Positions 1 to 9,051 of a stretch of DNA of 64,000 bases are shown one piece after another. Where the stretch lies: the NCBI RefSeq assembly GCF_030378205.1, contig NZ_CP127385.1, positions 6,488,001-6,552,000 of the forward strand, written 5' to 3'. The position numbers were made by a program, and so were the translations under genes. The stretch is from Bradyrhizobium sp. NP1 (GTDB taxonomy: Bacteria; Pseudomonadota; Alphaproteobacteria; Rhizobiales; Xanthobacteraceae). Numbering within the stretch: position 1 is the first letter of the stretch; every line of letters starts with the position of its first letter. Below the pieces are notes generated by a model. That model saw only the letters and a program-made list of their open reading frames with translations. It was not told where the DNA came from and ran no database searches.

Positions 1-1
1 T

Positions 2-859
2 GAAAAGAAGAAGCTGTTCATCACGCATTCGACGGGTGCGGCCGACTTCCACGGCAAGTTCTGCTCGCCCTATGCGATCCAGTGGGTGTTCGACACCCGC
101 GCGCTCGCGGTCGGCACCGCGCAGGAAGTGGTGAAGCGCGGCGGCGACAGCTGGTTCTTCATCACCGACGATTACGCCTTCGGCCATTCGCTGGAGCGCG
201 ACGCCTCCGCCGTGATCACCAAGAACGGCGGCAAGGTGCTTGGCTCGGTGCGGCCGCCGTTTGCGACGCCGGATCTTTCCTCGTTCATCCTGCAGGCGCA
301 GGCGTCCAAGGCCAAGATCATCGGCATTGCGGCGGGCCCGCCCAACAACACCAACGAGATCAAGACCGCCGGCGAATTCGGCCTGTTCAAGGGCGGCCAG
401 CAGATGGCCGGTCTTCTGGTGCTGATCACCGACATTCACGGGCTCGGGTTGCAGGCGGCGCAGGGGCTGCTGCTCACCACGTCGTTCTACTGGGATATGG
501 ACGACAAGACTCGCGAATGGTCGAAGCGCTACTACGCCAAGATGAACCGGATGCCGACGATGTGGCAGGCTGGCGTCTATTCCTCCGTCATGCACTATCT
601 CGACGCCATCAAGGAGAGCGGCACCGACGACCCGCTGAAGGTCGCGGCCAAGATGCGCGAGAAGCCGATCGAGGACTTCTTCGCCCGCAACGGCAAACTA
701 CGTGAAGACAATCTGATGGTGCATGACCTGATGCTGGTTCAGGTCAAATCGCCGCAGGAAAGCAAATATCCGTGGGACTATTACAAGATCCTGACCAAGA
801 TTTCCGGCGAGGACGCGTTCGGGCCGCCCGATCCGGCCTGCCCGCTGGTGAAGAAGTAA
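2..859 (+). CDS. Branched-chain amino-acid-type ABC substrate-binding protein (5' end outside window)
   Basis: The open frame runs in from the left edge, so only the C-terminal ~285 residues are visible. The protein resembles type-1 periplasmic binding proteins of the LivJ class that feed ABC importers. Visible family features are a central ITDDYAFGHSLER stretch (the second-lobe strand and helix) and the CSPYAIQWVFDT segment near the visible start, with hydrophobic core strands between. The substrate cannot be deduced; in rhizobia this class also takes aromatic and short-chain acids. An inverted repeat follows the stop. The first in-frame ATG at 86 is internal, because the similarity-like pattern continues upstream of it to the window edge. 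Confidence 0.85.
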   Translation, partial: EKKKLFITHSTGAADFHGKFCSPYAIQWVFDTRALAVGTAQEVVKRGGDSWFFITDDYAFGHSLERDASAVITKNGGKVLGSVRPPFATPDLSSFILQAQASKAKIIGIAAGPPNNTNEIKTAGEFGLFKGGQQMAGLLVLITDIHGLGLQAAQGLLLTTSFYWDMDDKTREWSKRYYAKMNRMPTMWQAGVYSSVMHYLDAIKESGTDDPLKVAAKMREKPIEDFFARNGKLREDNLMVHDLMLVQVKSPQESKYPWDYYKILTKISGEDAFGPPDPACPLVKK

Positions 860-869
860 CTGCGTAGCA

Positions 870-908
870 GTCATTCCGGGTTCGCCTCTACGGGCGCCCC
901 GGAATGAC
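870..908. terminator. Bidirectional hairpin between convergent genes
   Basis: GTCATTCCGGG (870-880) pairs with CCCCGGAATGAC (897-908). The hairpin lies between the substrate-binding gene ending at 859 and the TAXI gene ending at 925 on the other strand, so it probably ends transcription of both. There is no long T run. Confidence 0.6.
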
Positions 909-924
909 CGTCTCAGTTGACCGA

Positions 925-1890
925 CTATTTAACCACGCCGATCTCGCGAAAATACTTCAGCACGCCGGGATGGATCAGCCCCTCGCTTGGCGCGGCGGCA
1001 ACCGTGTTGGCCGCCGTCGTCTCGCAGGCCTGCGCCAGCTTCTGGCAGAACGTGGCTTCCGCGCCATGCAGCGTGCGCGCCAGTCGATAGGCGACATCGT
1101 CGGGCAGCGTCTCGCGAGCGAGGATGAAGCTCCAGGAGCCGACCGAATTGATCGGCGCGGTCTGGTTCGGATAGCTGCCGGCCGGAACGGTCAGCGGTTT
1201 CAGGAAGGAATGCTTGGCGCGGATGCGGACAATCTCATCGGCGTCAGGCGCGATGAAGCGCGCGCCGGACGGACTCGACGCCGTCGTCGAGAAACCCGGC
1301 CAGCCGATACCCGCTCCCCACAATGCCGCAGCGCGGCCGTCCTGCACCATCGCGGGGCCGTCGCCGGCACGGTCGAGATAGATCGACTTGAAATCCTCGT
1401 CCTGCTTCAGCCCCAGCCCATCAAGGACATAGCGCGACAGGATCGGCAGGCCCGAGCCCTTGGCGCCGAATGCGACCGGCTGGCCGACCAGGTCCCGGAT
1501 CGTCTTGTAGGGGCTGTCGGCCCGCACCACGAACATGCCGGGACTGGAATACATCGCGGTGAGAATCTTGAGCCGCGTTGCGGTGCGCCCGATGCCCTTG
1601 AAGGCCTCGTAGGCCGGCTCGCCGGCGACCAGCGCGATATCGAGGGAGCCCGCTTCGAGCAGCGGAATGTTCTCGTTGCTGCCCTTGGTGTTGCGCGGCT
1701 CGACCGCAAGCAAGGAATCGGCCGCGTTCATCACCTCGGCGAAGTTGTTGCCATAGAGCGGAAAGCCGCCGCCGGGGGTCGCCGTGCCCAGGCTGATCAC
1801 TGTTTTCGGAATGGCCTTGCCTCCATCTTGCGCCGCAGCGATGCCTGTGAACAGCAGCACGCCGACACAGACGACCGGGATGAGCCTCAT
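925..1890 (-). CDS. TAXI-family TRAP transporter solute-binding protein
   Basis: A secreted solute-binding protein of the TAXI family, which delivers ligands to TRAP-type secondary importers. After a signal peptide (MRLIPVVCVGVLL... ending near AAAQ) come the typical GTATPGGGFPLYG opening, a GSLDIALVAGEPAYEAF segment and SPYKTIRDLVGQPVAFG. I chose the ATG at 1890 because GAGGT lies 5 bases upstream; an in-frame ATG at 1908 is possible. No TRAP membrane subunit is present nearby, so the partner must be elsewhere. It is divergent from the Bug pair to its right, with about 115 bp between the starts. Confidence 0.85.
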   Translation of the reverse strand: MRLIPVVCVGVLLFTGIAAAQDGGKAIPKTVISLGTATPGGGFPLYGNNFAEVMNAADSLLAVEPRNTKGSNENIPLLEAGSLDIALVAGEPAYEAFKGIGRTATRLKILTAMYSSPGMFVVRADSPYKTIRDLVGQPVAFGAKGSGLPILSRYVLDGLGLKQDEDFKSIYLDRAGDGPAMVQDGRAAALWGAGIGWPGFSTTASSPSGARFIAPDADEIVRIRAKHSFLKPLTVPAGSYPNQTAPINSVGSWSFILARETLPDDVAYRLARTLHGAEATFCQKLAQACETTAANTVAAAPSEGLIHPGVLKYFREIGVVK

Positions 1891-2005
1891 GTTCGACCTC
1901 AAACGCATCGCGCCCTGCCCGTCAACATCACCGGTTGCGGCGAGGGTTATAGGCAGCTGCAAAGTTTTATGGGAGCATGGCGCCGACGGCAACGACAAGA
2001 AAACG

Positions 2006-2992
2006 ATGGCACTCATGAGGAAATGCTGGCGCGGTGCGGCCCTCGGATTACTGGGATTCCTGAGCCTCGCGGCGACGACCGCGCCGGCCGCGGCGGCGGA
2101 CTATCCGAACCACCCCGTGCGCTGGCTGATCGGCTTTGCGCCGGGCGGACCGGTCGACATCGTGGCGCGGATCATGGCGCAGTGGCTGTCGGAGCATTTC
2201 GGGCAGCAATTCGTGGTAGAGAACCGCACCGGCTCCGGCGGCAATATCGCGACCGCGGCGGCGATCGCCTCGGCGCCGGACGGCTACACGCTGCTGTTTT
2301 CCGGCGCCAACAACGCGATCAGCGCCTCGCTCTACAGGAAGCTGCCGTTCGACTTCATGCGCGACACCGAGCCGGTCGCGAGCTTCATGCAGGTGCCGAA
2401 CATGCTGATCGTGTCGAACGCCATGCCGGCGCGGACGGTCAGGGAATTCATCGATTACTGCAAGGCCAATCCCGGCAAGATCGCCTTCGCGTCCTCCGGC
2501 AACGGCACCTCGGTGCACATGTCGGCCGAACTGTTCAAGGCGATGACCCGCTGCGACATGGTGCACGTGCCCTATCGCGGCTCCGCGATCGCCTATCCCG
2601 ACATCATCTCCAACAAGGTGCAGCTGATCTTCGACAACCTGCCGGCGGCGCTGGAACAGGCCCGCGGCGGCAACCTGCGCGCGCTCGGCGTCACCTCGCC
2701 GGAGCGATGGCCGACCGTGCCCGACATCCCCGCCATCGCCGAAACCGTGCCGGGATATTCTTCGACCGTGTATTACGGCATGTCCGCGCCAAAGGACACG
2801 CCCCGCGAAATCATCGACATCCTCAACAAGGCGGTCAACGACGCGCTGAAGGACCCCAGGCTGGTCGCCCGCCTTGCCGAGATCGGCGGCGTGCCAAAGC
2901 CGATGAGCCCCGGGGAGTACGGCCGGTTCATTACCGAGGAGACGGAGAAATGGCGCAAGGTGGTAGAGCTGGCCGGCGTCTCGGTCGAGTGA
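2006..2992 (+). CDS. Bug/TctC-family tripartite tricarboxylate receptor, copy 1
   Basis: A periplasmic solute receptor of the TctC (Bug) family, which binds carboxylated ligands and is usually orphan. After the signal peptide (cleavage near APAAAADYP) the protein shows the hallmark PVRWLIGFAPGGPVD, VENRTGSGGN and DGYTLLF motifs, with MVHVPYRGSAIAYPD in the second half. Start 2006 is chosen; ATG 2015 is an alternative. It forms a tandem pair with the next gene, and the two mature proteins are clearly paralogous over their whole length, so this is a local duplication. No TctA or TctB membrane gene is present. Confidence 0.88.
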   Translation: MALMRKCWRGAALGLLGFLSLAATTAPAAAADYPNHPVRWLIGFAPGGPVDIVARIMAQWLSEHFGQQFVVENRTGSGGNIATAAAIASAPDGYTLLFSGANNAISASLYRKLPFDFMRDTEPVASFMQVPNMLIVSNAMPARTVREFIDYCKANPGKIAFASSGNGTSVHMSAELFKAMTRCDMVHVPYRGSAIAYPDIISNKVQLIFDNLPAALEQARGGNLRALGVTSPERWPTVPDIPAIAETVPGYSSTVYYGMSAPKDTPREIIDILNKAVNDALKDPRLVARLAEIGGVPKPMSPGEYGRFITEETEKWRKVVELAGVSVE

Positions 2993-3080
2993 GCGGCAAT
3001 TTTCCGGCGCACGACTGGCGGCGCCGGCGCCGGAGGAAGCCGGAAAAGACAACGAATTTGAGCAAGCAGGGAATAGCGGG

Positions 3081-4064
3081 ATGATGATGACCAGATTTCT
3101 CCGCGCGGCAGTTTTCATCGCAGGCTGCATCGCAAGCCTTGCGTTCGGCGTTTCGGCATCATCGGCCGAGACCTATCCGAACCGCCCGGTGCACTGGCTG
3201 ATCGGCTTCGCGCCCGGCGGCCCGGTCGACGCGGTGGCGCGGGTGATGGCGCAATGGCTGTCGGATCATTTCGGCCAGCAATTTCTGGTTGAGAACCGTA
3301 CCGGCTCCGGCGGCAATATCGCCGCGGCCGCGGCGATCGCCTCGCCGCCGGACGGCTACACGCTGCTGTTCGTCGCGCCCAACAACGCGATCAGCGCCTC
3401 GCTCTACAAGAAGCTTCCCTACGACTTCATCCGCGACACCGCGCCGGTCGCGAACATCATGCAGCTCACCAACATGCTGGTCGTCTCCAACGCGATGCCG
3501 GTGAAGACGGTCAAGGAGTTCATCGACTACTGCACGGCCAACCCGGGCAAGATCTCGTTCGCATCCTCGGGCAACGGTACTTCGGTGCACATGTCGGCGG
3601 AGCTGTTCAAGGCCATGACCAAGTGCGACATGGTGCACGTGCCCTATCGCGGCTCGGCGATCGCCTTCCCCGACATCATCTCCAACAAGGTGCAGCTCAT
3701 CTTCGACAATCTGCCCTCGGCGCTGGAGCAGGCGCGCGGCGGCACGGTGCGCGCGCTCGGCGTCACCTCGCCGCAGCGCTGGCCGGGCGTGCCCGATGTC
3801 CCCGCCATCGCCGAAACCGTGCCGGGCTTCGAGTCGGTCGGCTTCTACGGCATCTCGGCGCCGAAAGGCACGCCGCCCGACATCATCGATATCCTCAACA
3901 AGGCGGTCGGCGAGGCCCTGAAGGATCCCAAGCTGGTGGCGCGGCTCGCGGAGATGGGCGGCATCCCGAAGCCGATGACGCCCGCCGAGTTCGGCAAGCT
4001 GATCGCGGATGAGACCGAGAAATGGCGCAAGGTGGTCGCGTTCGCCGGCGTCTCGGTGGATTAG
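3081..4064 (+). CDS. Bug/TctC-family receptor, copy 2 (tandem paralogue)
   Basis: Second member of the tandem Bug pair, 327 residues, with a signal peptide ending near SASSAETYP. It repeats almost every motif of copy 1 in order: PVHWLIGFAPGGPVD, VENRTGSGGN, DGYTLLF, then MVHVPYRGSAIAFPD and EKWRKVVAFAGVSVD at the C-terminus. Differences cluster in the middle strand (APNNAIS against GANNAIS, and NIMQLTNMLVVS) and in the signal peptide, so ligand choice may have diverged. It starts 88 bp after copy 1 and is probably cotranscribed with it. Confidence 0.88.
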   Translation: MMMTRFLRAAVFIAGCIASLAFGVSASSAETYPNRPVHWLIGFAPGGPVDAVARVMAQWLSDHFGQQFLVENRTGSGGNIAAAAAIASPPDGYTLLFVAPNNAISASLYKKLPYDFIRDTAPVANIMQLTNMLVVSNAMPVKTVKEFIDYCTANPGKISFASSGNGTSVHMSAELFKAMTKCDMVHVPYRGSAIAFPDIISNKVQLIFDNLPSALEQARGGTVRALGVTSPQRWPGVPDVPAIAETVPGFESVGFYGISAPKGTPPDIIDILNKAVGEALKDPKLVARLAEMGGIPKPMTPAEFGKLIADETEKWRKVVAFAGVSVD

Positions 4065-4271
4065 AGCCGGATGGCTCCAGGCTGGATGCTGGCCCGCTAC
4101 GGGCCTTGTTGAGCATGATCTCCGCGCAAACGCATTTGCGTTGCCGCGCGGAAAAAACCGGTCCCCACCTTTCCGGACCATGCTCCGCGCGGCGGCATTG
4201 CCGGATCGCCAGTGAGCCTGTAAACGAAGCAGGCTACCTTGCCAGCCGCTTCGAAGGGCGGCCTGCCGGCA

Positions 4272-4347
4272 GGGCCTGTAGCTCAATGGTTAGAGCCGGC
4301 CGCTCATAACGGTCTGGTTGCAGGTTCGAGTCCTGCCGGGCCCACCA
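4272..4347 (+). tRNA. tRNA-Ile2 (anticodon CAU, lysidine type) with encoded CCA
   Basis: A full cloverleaf can be drawn: acceptor GGGCCTG with CGGGCCC, D-stem GCTC/GAGC, anticodon stem GGCCG/CGGTC around loop CTCATAA, variable TGGTT, T-arm GCAGG-TTCGAGT-CCTGC, then A and encoded CCA. The CAU anticodon with this arm layout matches the isoleucine-2 tRNA (C34 becomes lysidine) rather than initiator or elongator methionine. Its 3' half is repeated at 9052-9097, which suggests use as an integration site. Confidence 0.92.
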
Positions 4348-4374
4348 GCTTTCGCGAAGCCTGTCAAAACCAGA

Positions 4375-5268
4375 TCAGGAGACATCGAAGACAGGCATGA
4401 AGCTCGCCTCGGTTTTCGCGATCTTGCAGGCATAGGGATGAACGAAATGCGTCGGAAAGAGCCATCCGTCGTCGCTGGCGGCCTCGTTGAGAATTCTTCG
4501 TCGCGTTTCGCGGGCGAGCCGCTGGTCGATGCAGAACTGAGTGTTCCAATCCGGCTCACAGATCTGAATCGGATGATGGACCACATCGCCGCAGAATATG
4601 GCCGTCGCATCGGCGCAGTTGAGCTTCAACACGATATGACCTGGCGTATGCCCCGGTGCCGGCTCGATGACGAGATGATCTTCAACTGCAAATGAGCAAT
4701 CGATCAGTTCGGCGCGCCCTGCACGAATGATCGGCAATACGCTATCTTGATATACGACAGTTCGGTTCGCGGGATCGTTTTCCGGAACAAGGTTCATGGC
4801 TCGCCGCCAATACTCCTCCTCCGCCCGAGCGAACAGATAGCGGGCTCGCGGAAAGGTCGGCACCCAACGGCCATTCTCAAGCATTGTGTTCCAGCCGACA
4901 TGGTCGGCGTGGAGGTGCGTGCAAAGCACGACATCGATATCCGAGGGCGATACTCCGGCCTGTCGGAGACGATCGAGATACGGCGTTTCGAGCTGATGAA
5001 AGGCAGGATTGAATGGTCGGTGCTTGTGATTGCCGGTGCAAGCGTCGACAAGAATCGTCTGGCGCGCAGTTCTTATCAGCCAGGAATGATTGCTCACCCT
5101 GAGCCTGTCGTGCTCCGGGCAATAATACTTGGGAGCGAGCCAATCCTGATGCCGCCGCAACACCTCGCGGTCCATCGTGCTGAAGAAACGCTCCAGCGGC
5201 ATGCTCCCCAGCCGCTCGCTCTCTTCTATGCGGGTAATCGTCGTTCCGCCGAGATTCCAGATCGACAT
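4375..5268 (-). CDS. Metallo-beta-lactamase-fold hydrolase
   Basis: A 297-residue MBL-fold protein without a signal peptide. The dinuclear zinc motif THLHADHVGW is intact, followed by PGHTPGHIVL (third metal histidine) and FCGDVVHHP (bridging aspartate), with a final FPTHFVHPY histidine region. Length and motif spacing resemble quorum-quenching lactonases and related cyclic-ester hydrolases, but the substrate cannot be fixed from sequence. It is the first gene after the tRNA, convergent with it, inside the segment bounded by the tRNA and its 3'-half copy. Confidence 0.85.
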   Translation of the reverse strand: MSIWNLGGTTITRIEESERLGSMPLERFFSTMDREVLRRHQDWLAPKYYCPEHDRLRVSNHSWLIRTARQTILVDACTGNHKHRPFNPAFHQLETPYLDRLRQAGVSPSDIDVVLCTHLHADHVGWNTMLENGRWVPTFPRARYLFARAEEEYWRRAMNLVPENDPANRTVVYQDSVLPIIRAGRAELIDCSFAVEDHLVIEPAPGHTPGHIVLKLNCADATAIFCGDVVHHPIQICEPDWNTQFCIDQRLARETRRRILNEAASDDGWLFPTHFVHPYACKIAKTEASFMPVFDVS

Positions 5269-5463
5269 ATTTCTCCCCGGTCTTGAAAGCCGTTTGGTCT
5301 GAGAGGCTCAACATCGACTTGCCCCGGCGACGAAACCATCATGCGCCCTTCTGGTTTGGCACCTTCCAAGGCACGACGCGGCGCTCGATCCAGAACGCCA
5401 GATCAGGTAGCCGATGCCGGCACAGGTGCCGAAATTCCCGCCGACACCACGACAGTGAGGAAC

Positions 5464-6504
5464 TTACTTTCCTTCGATCACCTTCAGGGCACGATCGACA
5501 TATGAGTGATCAACGATCTTTTTGAGATCGACCTCTTTCCGCATCTGTCCAGCTTGAACGTACCATTTCATGTCTTCGGCCATGCCCTCGACATTCAGAT
5601 AGCCCTTTGGATTGATGCCCGGAAAAACCATCTTGTCATAAAGGGAGCGATCCTTGACCGTGGTGTGCTTCACCAGAATATCAACCAATTCCTCCCGCGA
5701 GACGCGGCCGGCGAGCGCGTCATTATAGAACCGGGCACCCTGCAGGTAGGCAACCATGAACCGGTCGGCAACGTCGGGCCGACCGACGATGCCGGGACCG
5801 TAGATGATGACGGTATATTGCTGGCCGGGATACACCTCATCCACTCGTCTCCAGATTCGGCCGACGCCCTTCTCGACCGCTTGTGTGACGAGCGGCTCGA
5901 CGAGCACGCCGACATCGACACGCCCGGTACCCAGCCCGGCAAGGGTGTCTGCGAAACTCAACTGGATGAAGTTGACGCTGTTTGCCTTGACACCCGCAGG
6001 CTCCGTCAGCCGGGCCATCATCACTTCATTGCTTACGCCCGTGTTGAAACCCGCAACCGCGACGGTGCGACCGGCAAGATCAGACGCCGACTTGATCTCG
6101 CCGGCAATCTCGCTGCGTGCGACCAGCGCCATATAGCCGTGACCCGGAGGCGAGCTGCCCTTGTCAGCGACGAGCTTGATGTCGATCCCCTGCCGGATGG
6201 CATTGTAGAGCCCGGCGCTGGGAGCGTTGCCGGCGACATCGAGAGCACCACTCGCGAGCGCCGTGGTGGCGAGCGCGCCCGTGGTAATCTGCGACAGCTC
6301 AACCTTGATGTTTTGCTGGGCGAAGTACCCCTTCTCCACCGCGATGAAGATGGGAGCGTCGGCCACCGACACGAACGTCCCGACCTTCACGAGGTCAGGC
6401 TCTGCGCTTGCCGGCGCCAAACGTGCTGTCGCCGGCCCGCTCGACAACGCCGAGTCCCCCGGCCGGAACGAAAAAGTGGGTAAGTTTGTATCTCGCGATA
6501 CCAA
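5464..6504 (-). CDS. SsuA/NMT1-type ABC substrate-binding protein, N-terminus apparently damaged
   Basis: Periplasmic binding protein of the nitrate/sulfonate/taurine group: VKVGTFVSVADAPIFIAVEKGYF, then GALDVAGNAPSAGLYNA and RVDVGVLVEPLV are typical. The residues before the mature domain (ending APASAEPDLVKVG) look like the tail of a signal peptide, but the expected hydrophobic core and basic start are missing. The first 30 residues are polar, so the 5' end may have been lost or frameshifted. No permease or ATPase gene is adjacent. It lies inside the tRNA-bounded segment. Confidence 0.75.
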   Translation of the reverse strand: MVSRDTNLPTFSFRPGDSALSSGPATARLAPASAEPDLVKVGTFVSVADAPIFIAVEKGYFAQQNIKVELSQITTGALATTALASGALDVAGNAPSAGLYNAIRQGIDIKLVADKGSSPPGHGYMALVARSEIAGEIKSASDLAGRTVAVAGFNTGVSNEVMMARLTEPAGVKANSVNFIQLSFADTLAGLGTGRVDVGVLVEPLVTQAVEKGVGRIWRRVDEVYPGQQYTVIIYGPGIVGRPDVADRFMVAYLQGARFYNDALAGRVSREELVDILVKHTTVKDRSLYDKMVFPGINPKGYLNVEGMAEDMKWYVQAGQMRKEVDLKKIVDHSYVDRALKVIEGK

Positions 6505-6610
6505 CGCTACACTCAGTCCTCAGTTACCTACATATGATCCACCGCTCCTGTCCGGAGCGGCGCGGCATATCCGGGCAACACAAGAAGATCATCGCCGGAG
6601 GAAAACCTGC

Positions 6611-6721
6611 ATGAGATGGATTTTCCCAATGCCGCGTCTTCCAATCCAACGTCTGGTCGTAGTGACAGCAGCGCTGGTCGCGGCCCGAACGCTTAAAAAC
6701 ACGCTCAAGCTCTCGAGATGA
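6611..6721 (+). pseudogene. Possible remnant: signal-peptide-like 36-residue ORF
   Basis: A short frame beginning MRWIFPMPRL, preceded by GGAGG, continues into a hydrophobic VVVTAALVAA stretch and stops after 36 codons. It reads like the signal peptide of an exported protein whose body is missing. It sits in the 440-bp gap between divergent transporter genes, which otherwise shows nothing convincing. It may equally be a chance frame. Confidence 0.3.
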
Positions 6722-6946
6722 CGCTAACGAATTGGTAGACCTCGACGACATCGCCTGGCCTTACCAATATCGGCGGATCACGCTGCGCGCCTGCGCCATG
6801 GCGCTCTGATGCTGCGGTCCGCTGCACGTCGCAAACGGCAAAAGTTGCGATGCCCTACGACCTCCCTCGCCCAGAGGACAAGGAACGTCTTTCCCGTTCC
6901 TCGGAATGAGTGTAGGTCAAATGTTGTTTCAGGGAAGAGGCCTCCC

Positions 6947-7909
6947 ATGCGGTTGACGACCTACGTGCTTGGCGTCGCGTTGGCGGGCCTGTCGGTCTTC
7001 GGCGCTTACGCTCAGACTTTCCCGACACGAAGCGTGACTGTGATCGTGCCGTTTGCGGCCGGCGGACCAACCGACACGATCATGCGCATTCTGGGCGATC
7101 GCCTGGCCGCACGCTGGGAGAAACCCGTAATCATCGAGAACCGACCCGGTGCCGGAACGATCCTGGCGACCGCCGCGCTCGCCAGGGCGGAGCCCGATGG
7201 TTACACGCTGGGGGTCGCCACCAACGCATTCGCGATCAATTCGGCGATCAACCACACGCTCACCTACGATACGCTGAAGGATTTCGCCAGCATCAGCATG
7301 GTGGTCTCGGTGCCGATCGTGCTGGTGGCGAACCCGACGTTTCCTCCCAACAGCGTTGCGGAGTTCGTCGCACTGGCCAGGAAGACAGGCGAGCCGATCA
7401 ATTTCACCTCAGCCGGCCCGCGCACGGTCGGGCATCTCGCCGGCGCATGGCTGGAGAACCTCGCCGGCATCAAGCTGACGCATATCGCCTACAATGGCAG
7501 CGCGCCGGCGCTCACCGACGTGCTCGGCGGTCGCGTGCCAATCATGTTCGACCTGTGGAGCTCGGTAAAGCCCTACGTGGTCGAGGGCCGGTTGAAGGTG
7601 CTCGCCGTTGCCAGCGCGCAGCGCCTGAGCGAAGCGCCACAATACCCGACCCTGGCCGAAACTTTTCCGGGATTCGACGTCAATGCCATTCAGGCGATCA
7701 TCGTGCAGAAGGGCGTTCCGGCGGCCGTGATCGACAAGATCTCCGCCGACATCCGCATCGTCGTGTCCTCACCGGAGTTCGCCGACAAGGTACGACCTCT
7801 CGGCGTCTTCCCGCGAGCGACGACGCCGCAAGAGCTCGATGCGCTGTTTCGCGAGGAGATCGAGCGCTGGTCTACCATCGCCAAGACCGCCAATATCCAG
7901 ATCGACTGA
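6947..7909 (+). CDS. Bug/TctC-family receptor, third copy
   Basis: A 320-residue periplasmic receptor of the TctC/Bug family with a signal peptide ending near GAYAQTFP. The motifs VTVIVPFAAGGPTD, IENRPGAGTI and DGYTLGVATN are in place, and the second lobe carries THIAYNGSAPALTDVLGG. It is a more distant relative of the tandem pair at 2-4 kb. The ATG at 6947 is chosen because GGGAAGAGG precedes it; the frame stays open upstream but without a plausible exported N-terminus. No membrane partner is seen. Confidence 0.87.
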   Translation: MRLTTYVLGVALAGLSVFGAYAQTFPTRSVTVIVPFAAGGPTDTIMRILGDRLAARWEKPVIIENRPGAGTILATAALARAEPDGYTLGVATNAFAINSAINHTLTYDTLKDFASISMVVSVPIVLVANPTFPPNSVAEFVALARKTGEPINFTSAGPRTVGHLAGAWLENLAGIKLTHIAYNGSAPALTDVLGGRVPIMFDLWSSVKPYVVEGRLKVLAVASAQRLSEAPQYPTLAETFPGFDVNAIQAIIVQKGVPAAVIDKISADIRIVVSSPEFADKVRPLGVFPRATTPQELDALFREEIERWSTIAKTANIQID

Positions 7910-7977
7910 TTGCCGACATGCCTGCGTCGGCGTCGTGACCTGATCGCCGAGACTGGTGTCCGCTCGTGCAGGAAGCC

Positions 7978-8772
7978 TTAACGTTCGACCCGGTACAGGC
8001 GCCATCGCTCCGGCACGCCTTTGAGTTGGTGAAGACCGCGGTCCTGGAAGCGGATTCCAGACTGCGACATCAGATCCTTGACCGCGCTCGAGACCAGGAC
8101 TTCGCCGGCACGCGCTTTCGCGGCGACGCGCGCGCCGATGTGAAACGCGAGACCGACCACCTCGGCTCCGCTCACCTTGTATTCGCCCGCATGCAGCCCC
8201 ACCCTGATCTCCAGCCCCAGCGTGCGCACGGCCTCGCGGATCGCGGTCGCGCAGCGCACCCCGGCAGCCGGCGCCTCGAACGTCGCGAGCAGTCCGTCCC
8301 CCGTCGTCACGACTTCCTTTCCGCGCAAGGTCTTCAGCTCTCTGCGGACGACGGCGTAATAGTGACTCATCACCTGCGTCCAGCGGGCATCGCCGAGCCG
8401 CGCGGCTTGTTCGGTGGAGCGGACGATATCGACAAAGAGGATCGTGGCGAGCGTTCGTTCGAGTTCGGCGCCACGGCCGGCGGATCGGCGCCGGATCGCT
8501 ATAGGTCCCGTCAACGGTTCATAGCGATGGTTGCGTCGCCGCGCGATCGCGGCTTTTGCATAGTCTTTGGCACGCTGCGCCGTGCCGCAACGAATTGTTT
8601 TCACCCTCGGTGGAAGCGTCCAGTAAACCTTTCGCCCATCTCCGGCGCCTTGGACCTCGACGGCGCCCCACTTCAGGAAAACCGCCGGGCCAACCCGTCG
8701 AACACACCATGCCTTTGATGTGTATCCGGAAACGTTCGACTGATGGACTCCGATGCGAAGAAACTTGGGCAT
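7978..8772 (-). CDS. Class III adenylate/guanylate cyclase-domain protein
   Basis: The C-terminal ~165 residues form a class III nucleotide cyclase domain: LATILFVDIVRSTEQAARLG holds the first metal-binding aspartate, VVTTGDGLLATFE the second, followed by IRVGLHAGEY. The N-terminal ~90 residues contain a basic, tryptophan-containing block (VFLKWGAVEV, then RKVYW) of unknown role, somewhat like a small nucleic-acid-binding WGR-type fold. No transmembrane segment is obvious, so it is probably cytosolic. Whether it is active cannot be told; the substrate-specifying residues are not clear to me. Confidence 0.8.
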   Translation of the reverse strand: MPKFLRIGVHQSNVSGYTSKAWCVRRVGPAVFLKWGAVEVQGAGDGRKVYWTLPPRVKTIRCGTAQRAKDYAKAAIARRRNHRYEPLTGPIAIRRRSAGRGAELERTLATILFVDIVRSTEQAARLGDARWTQVMSHYYAVVRRELKTLRGKEVVTTGDGLLATFEAPAAGVRCATAIREAVRTLGLEIRVGLHAGEYKVSGAEVVGLAFHIGARVAAKARAGEVLVSSAVKDLMSQSGIRFQDRGLHQLKGVPERWRLYRVER

Positions 8773-8808
8773 GAACGTGCGGCCGATCGAAAGACCGTTT
8801 GGGCGTAC

Positions 8809-8886
8809 CTAGTGCCGCCGATCTGACGTTCCTGCACTGGTTGCAGCGAAATCGTTTCAGGAACGTCAGATCGAAAGCGGCACTAG
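8809..8886. repeat. Long imperfect inverted repeat (CTAGTGCCGC ends)
   Basis: Arms 8809-8834 and 8858-8886 are near-perfect complements. They begin CTAGTGCCGC and end GCGGCACTAG around a ~23-bp loop, with a small bulge. It looks like a dispersed palindromic or MITE-like unit rather than a simple terminator. It lies upstream of the cyclase gene start. Confidence 0.65.
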
Positions 8887-8900
8887 AATCATAGGTTTGC

Positions 8901-8974
8901 TGGTGCCCTTTGCTTTCCGAAGTTCGTGCACGAACTCGCGGCTATGTATCACGAACTTCGGAAGGCGGGCGCCA
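8901..8974. repeat. Second adjacent inverted repeat (TGGTGCCC / GGGCGCCA)
   Basis: Arms 8901-8928 and 8950-8974 share the core CCGAAGTTCGTG and its complement, with imperfect outer arms. It follows the previous palindrome by 14 bp, and neither overlaps a gene. The pair sits just left of the tRNA-fragment copy, as expected for junk at an insertion boundary. Confidence 0.6.
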
Positions 8975-9051
8975 GGGTAAAGCGTAGTCGTACATTCCTG
9001 CATTGGCAACAGTCCCACCCTTGAGCAGACGATTTCCGCACGATGTTCTGT

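Noticed and set aside
904..3084. Long open frame on the plus strand crossing the TAXI and Bug genes
   Set aside because: Arg/Ala-rich composition typical of an antisense or off-frame shadow of high-GC genes; the real genes have family motifs. The same holds for long shadow frames opposite the second RND pump and catalase.
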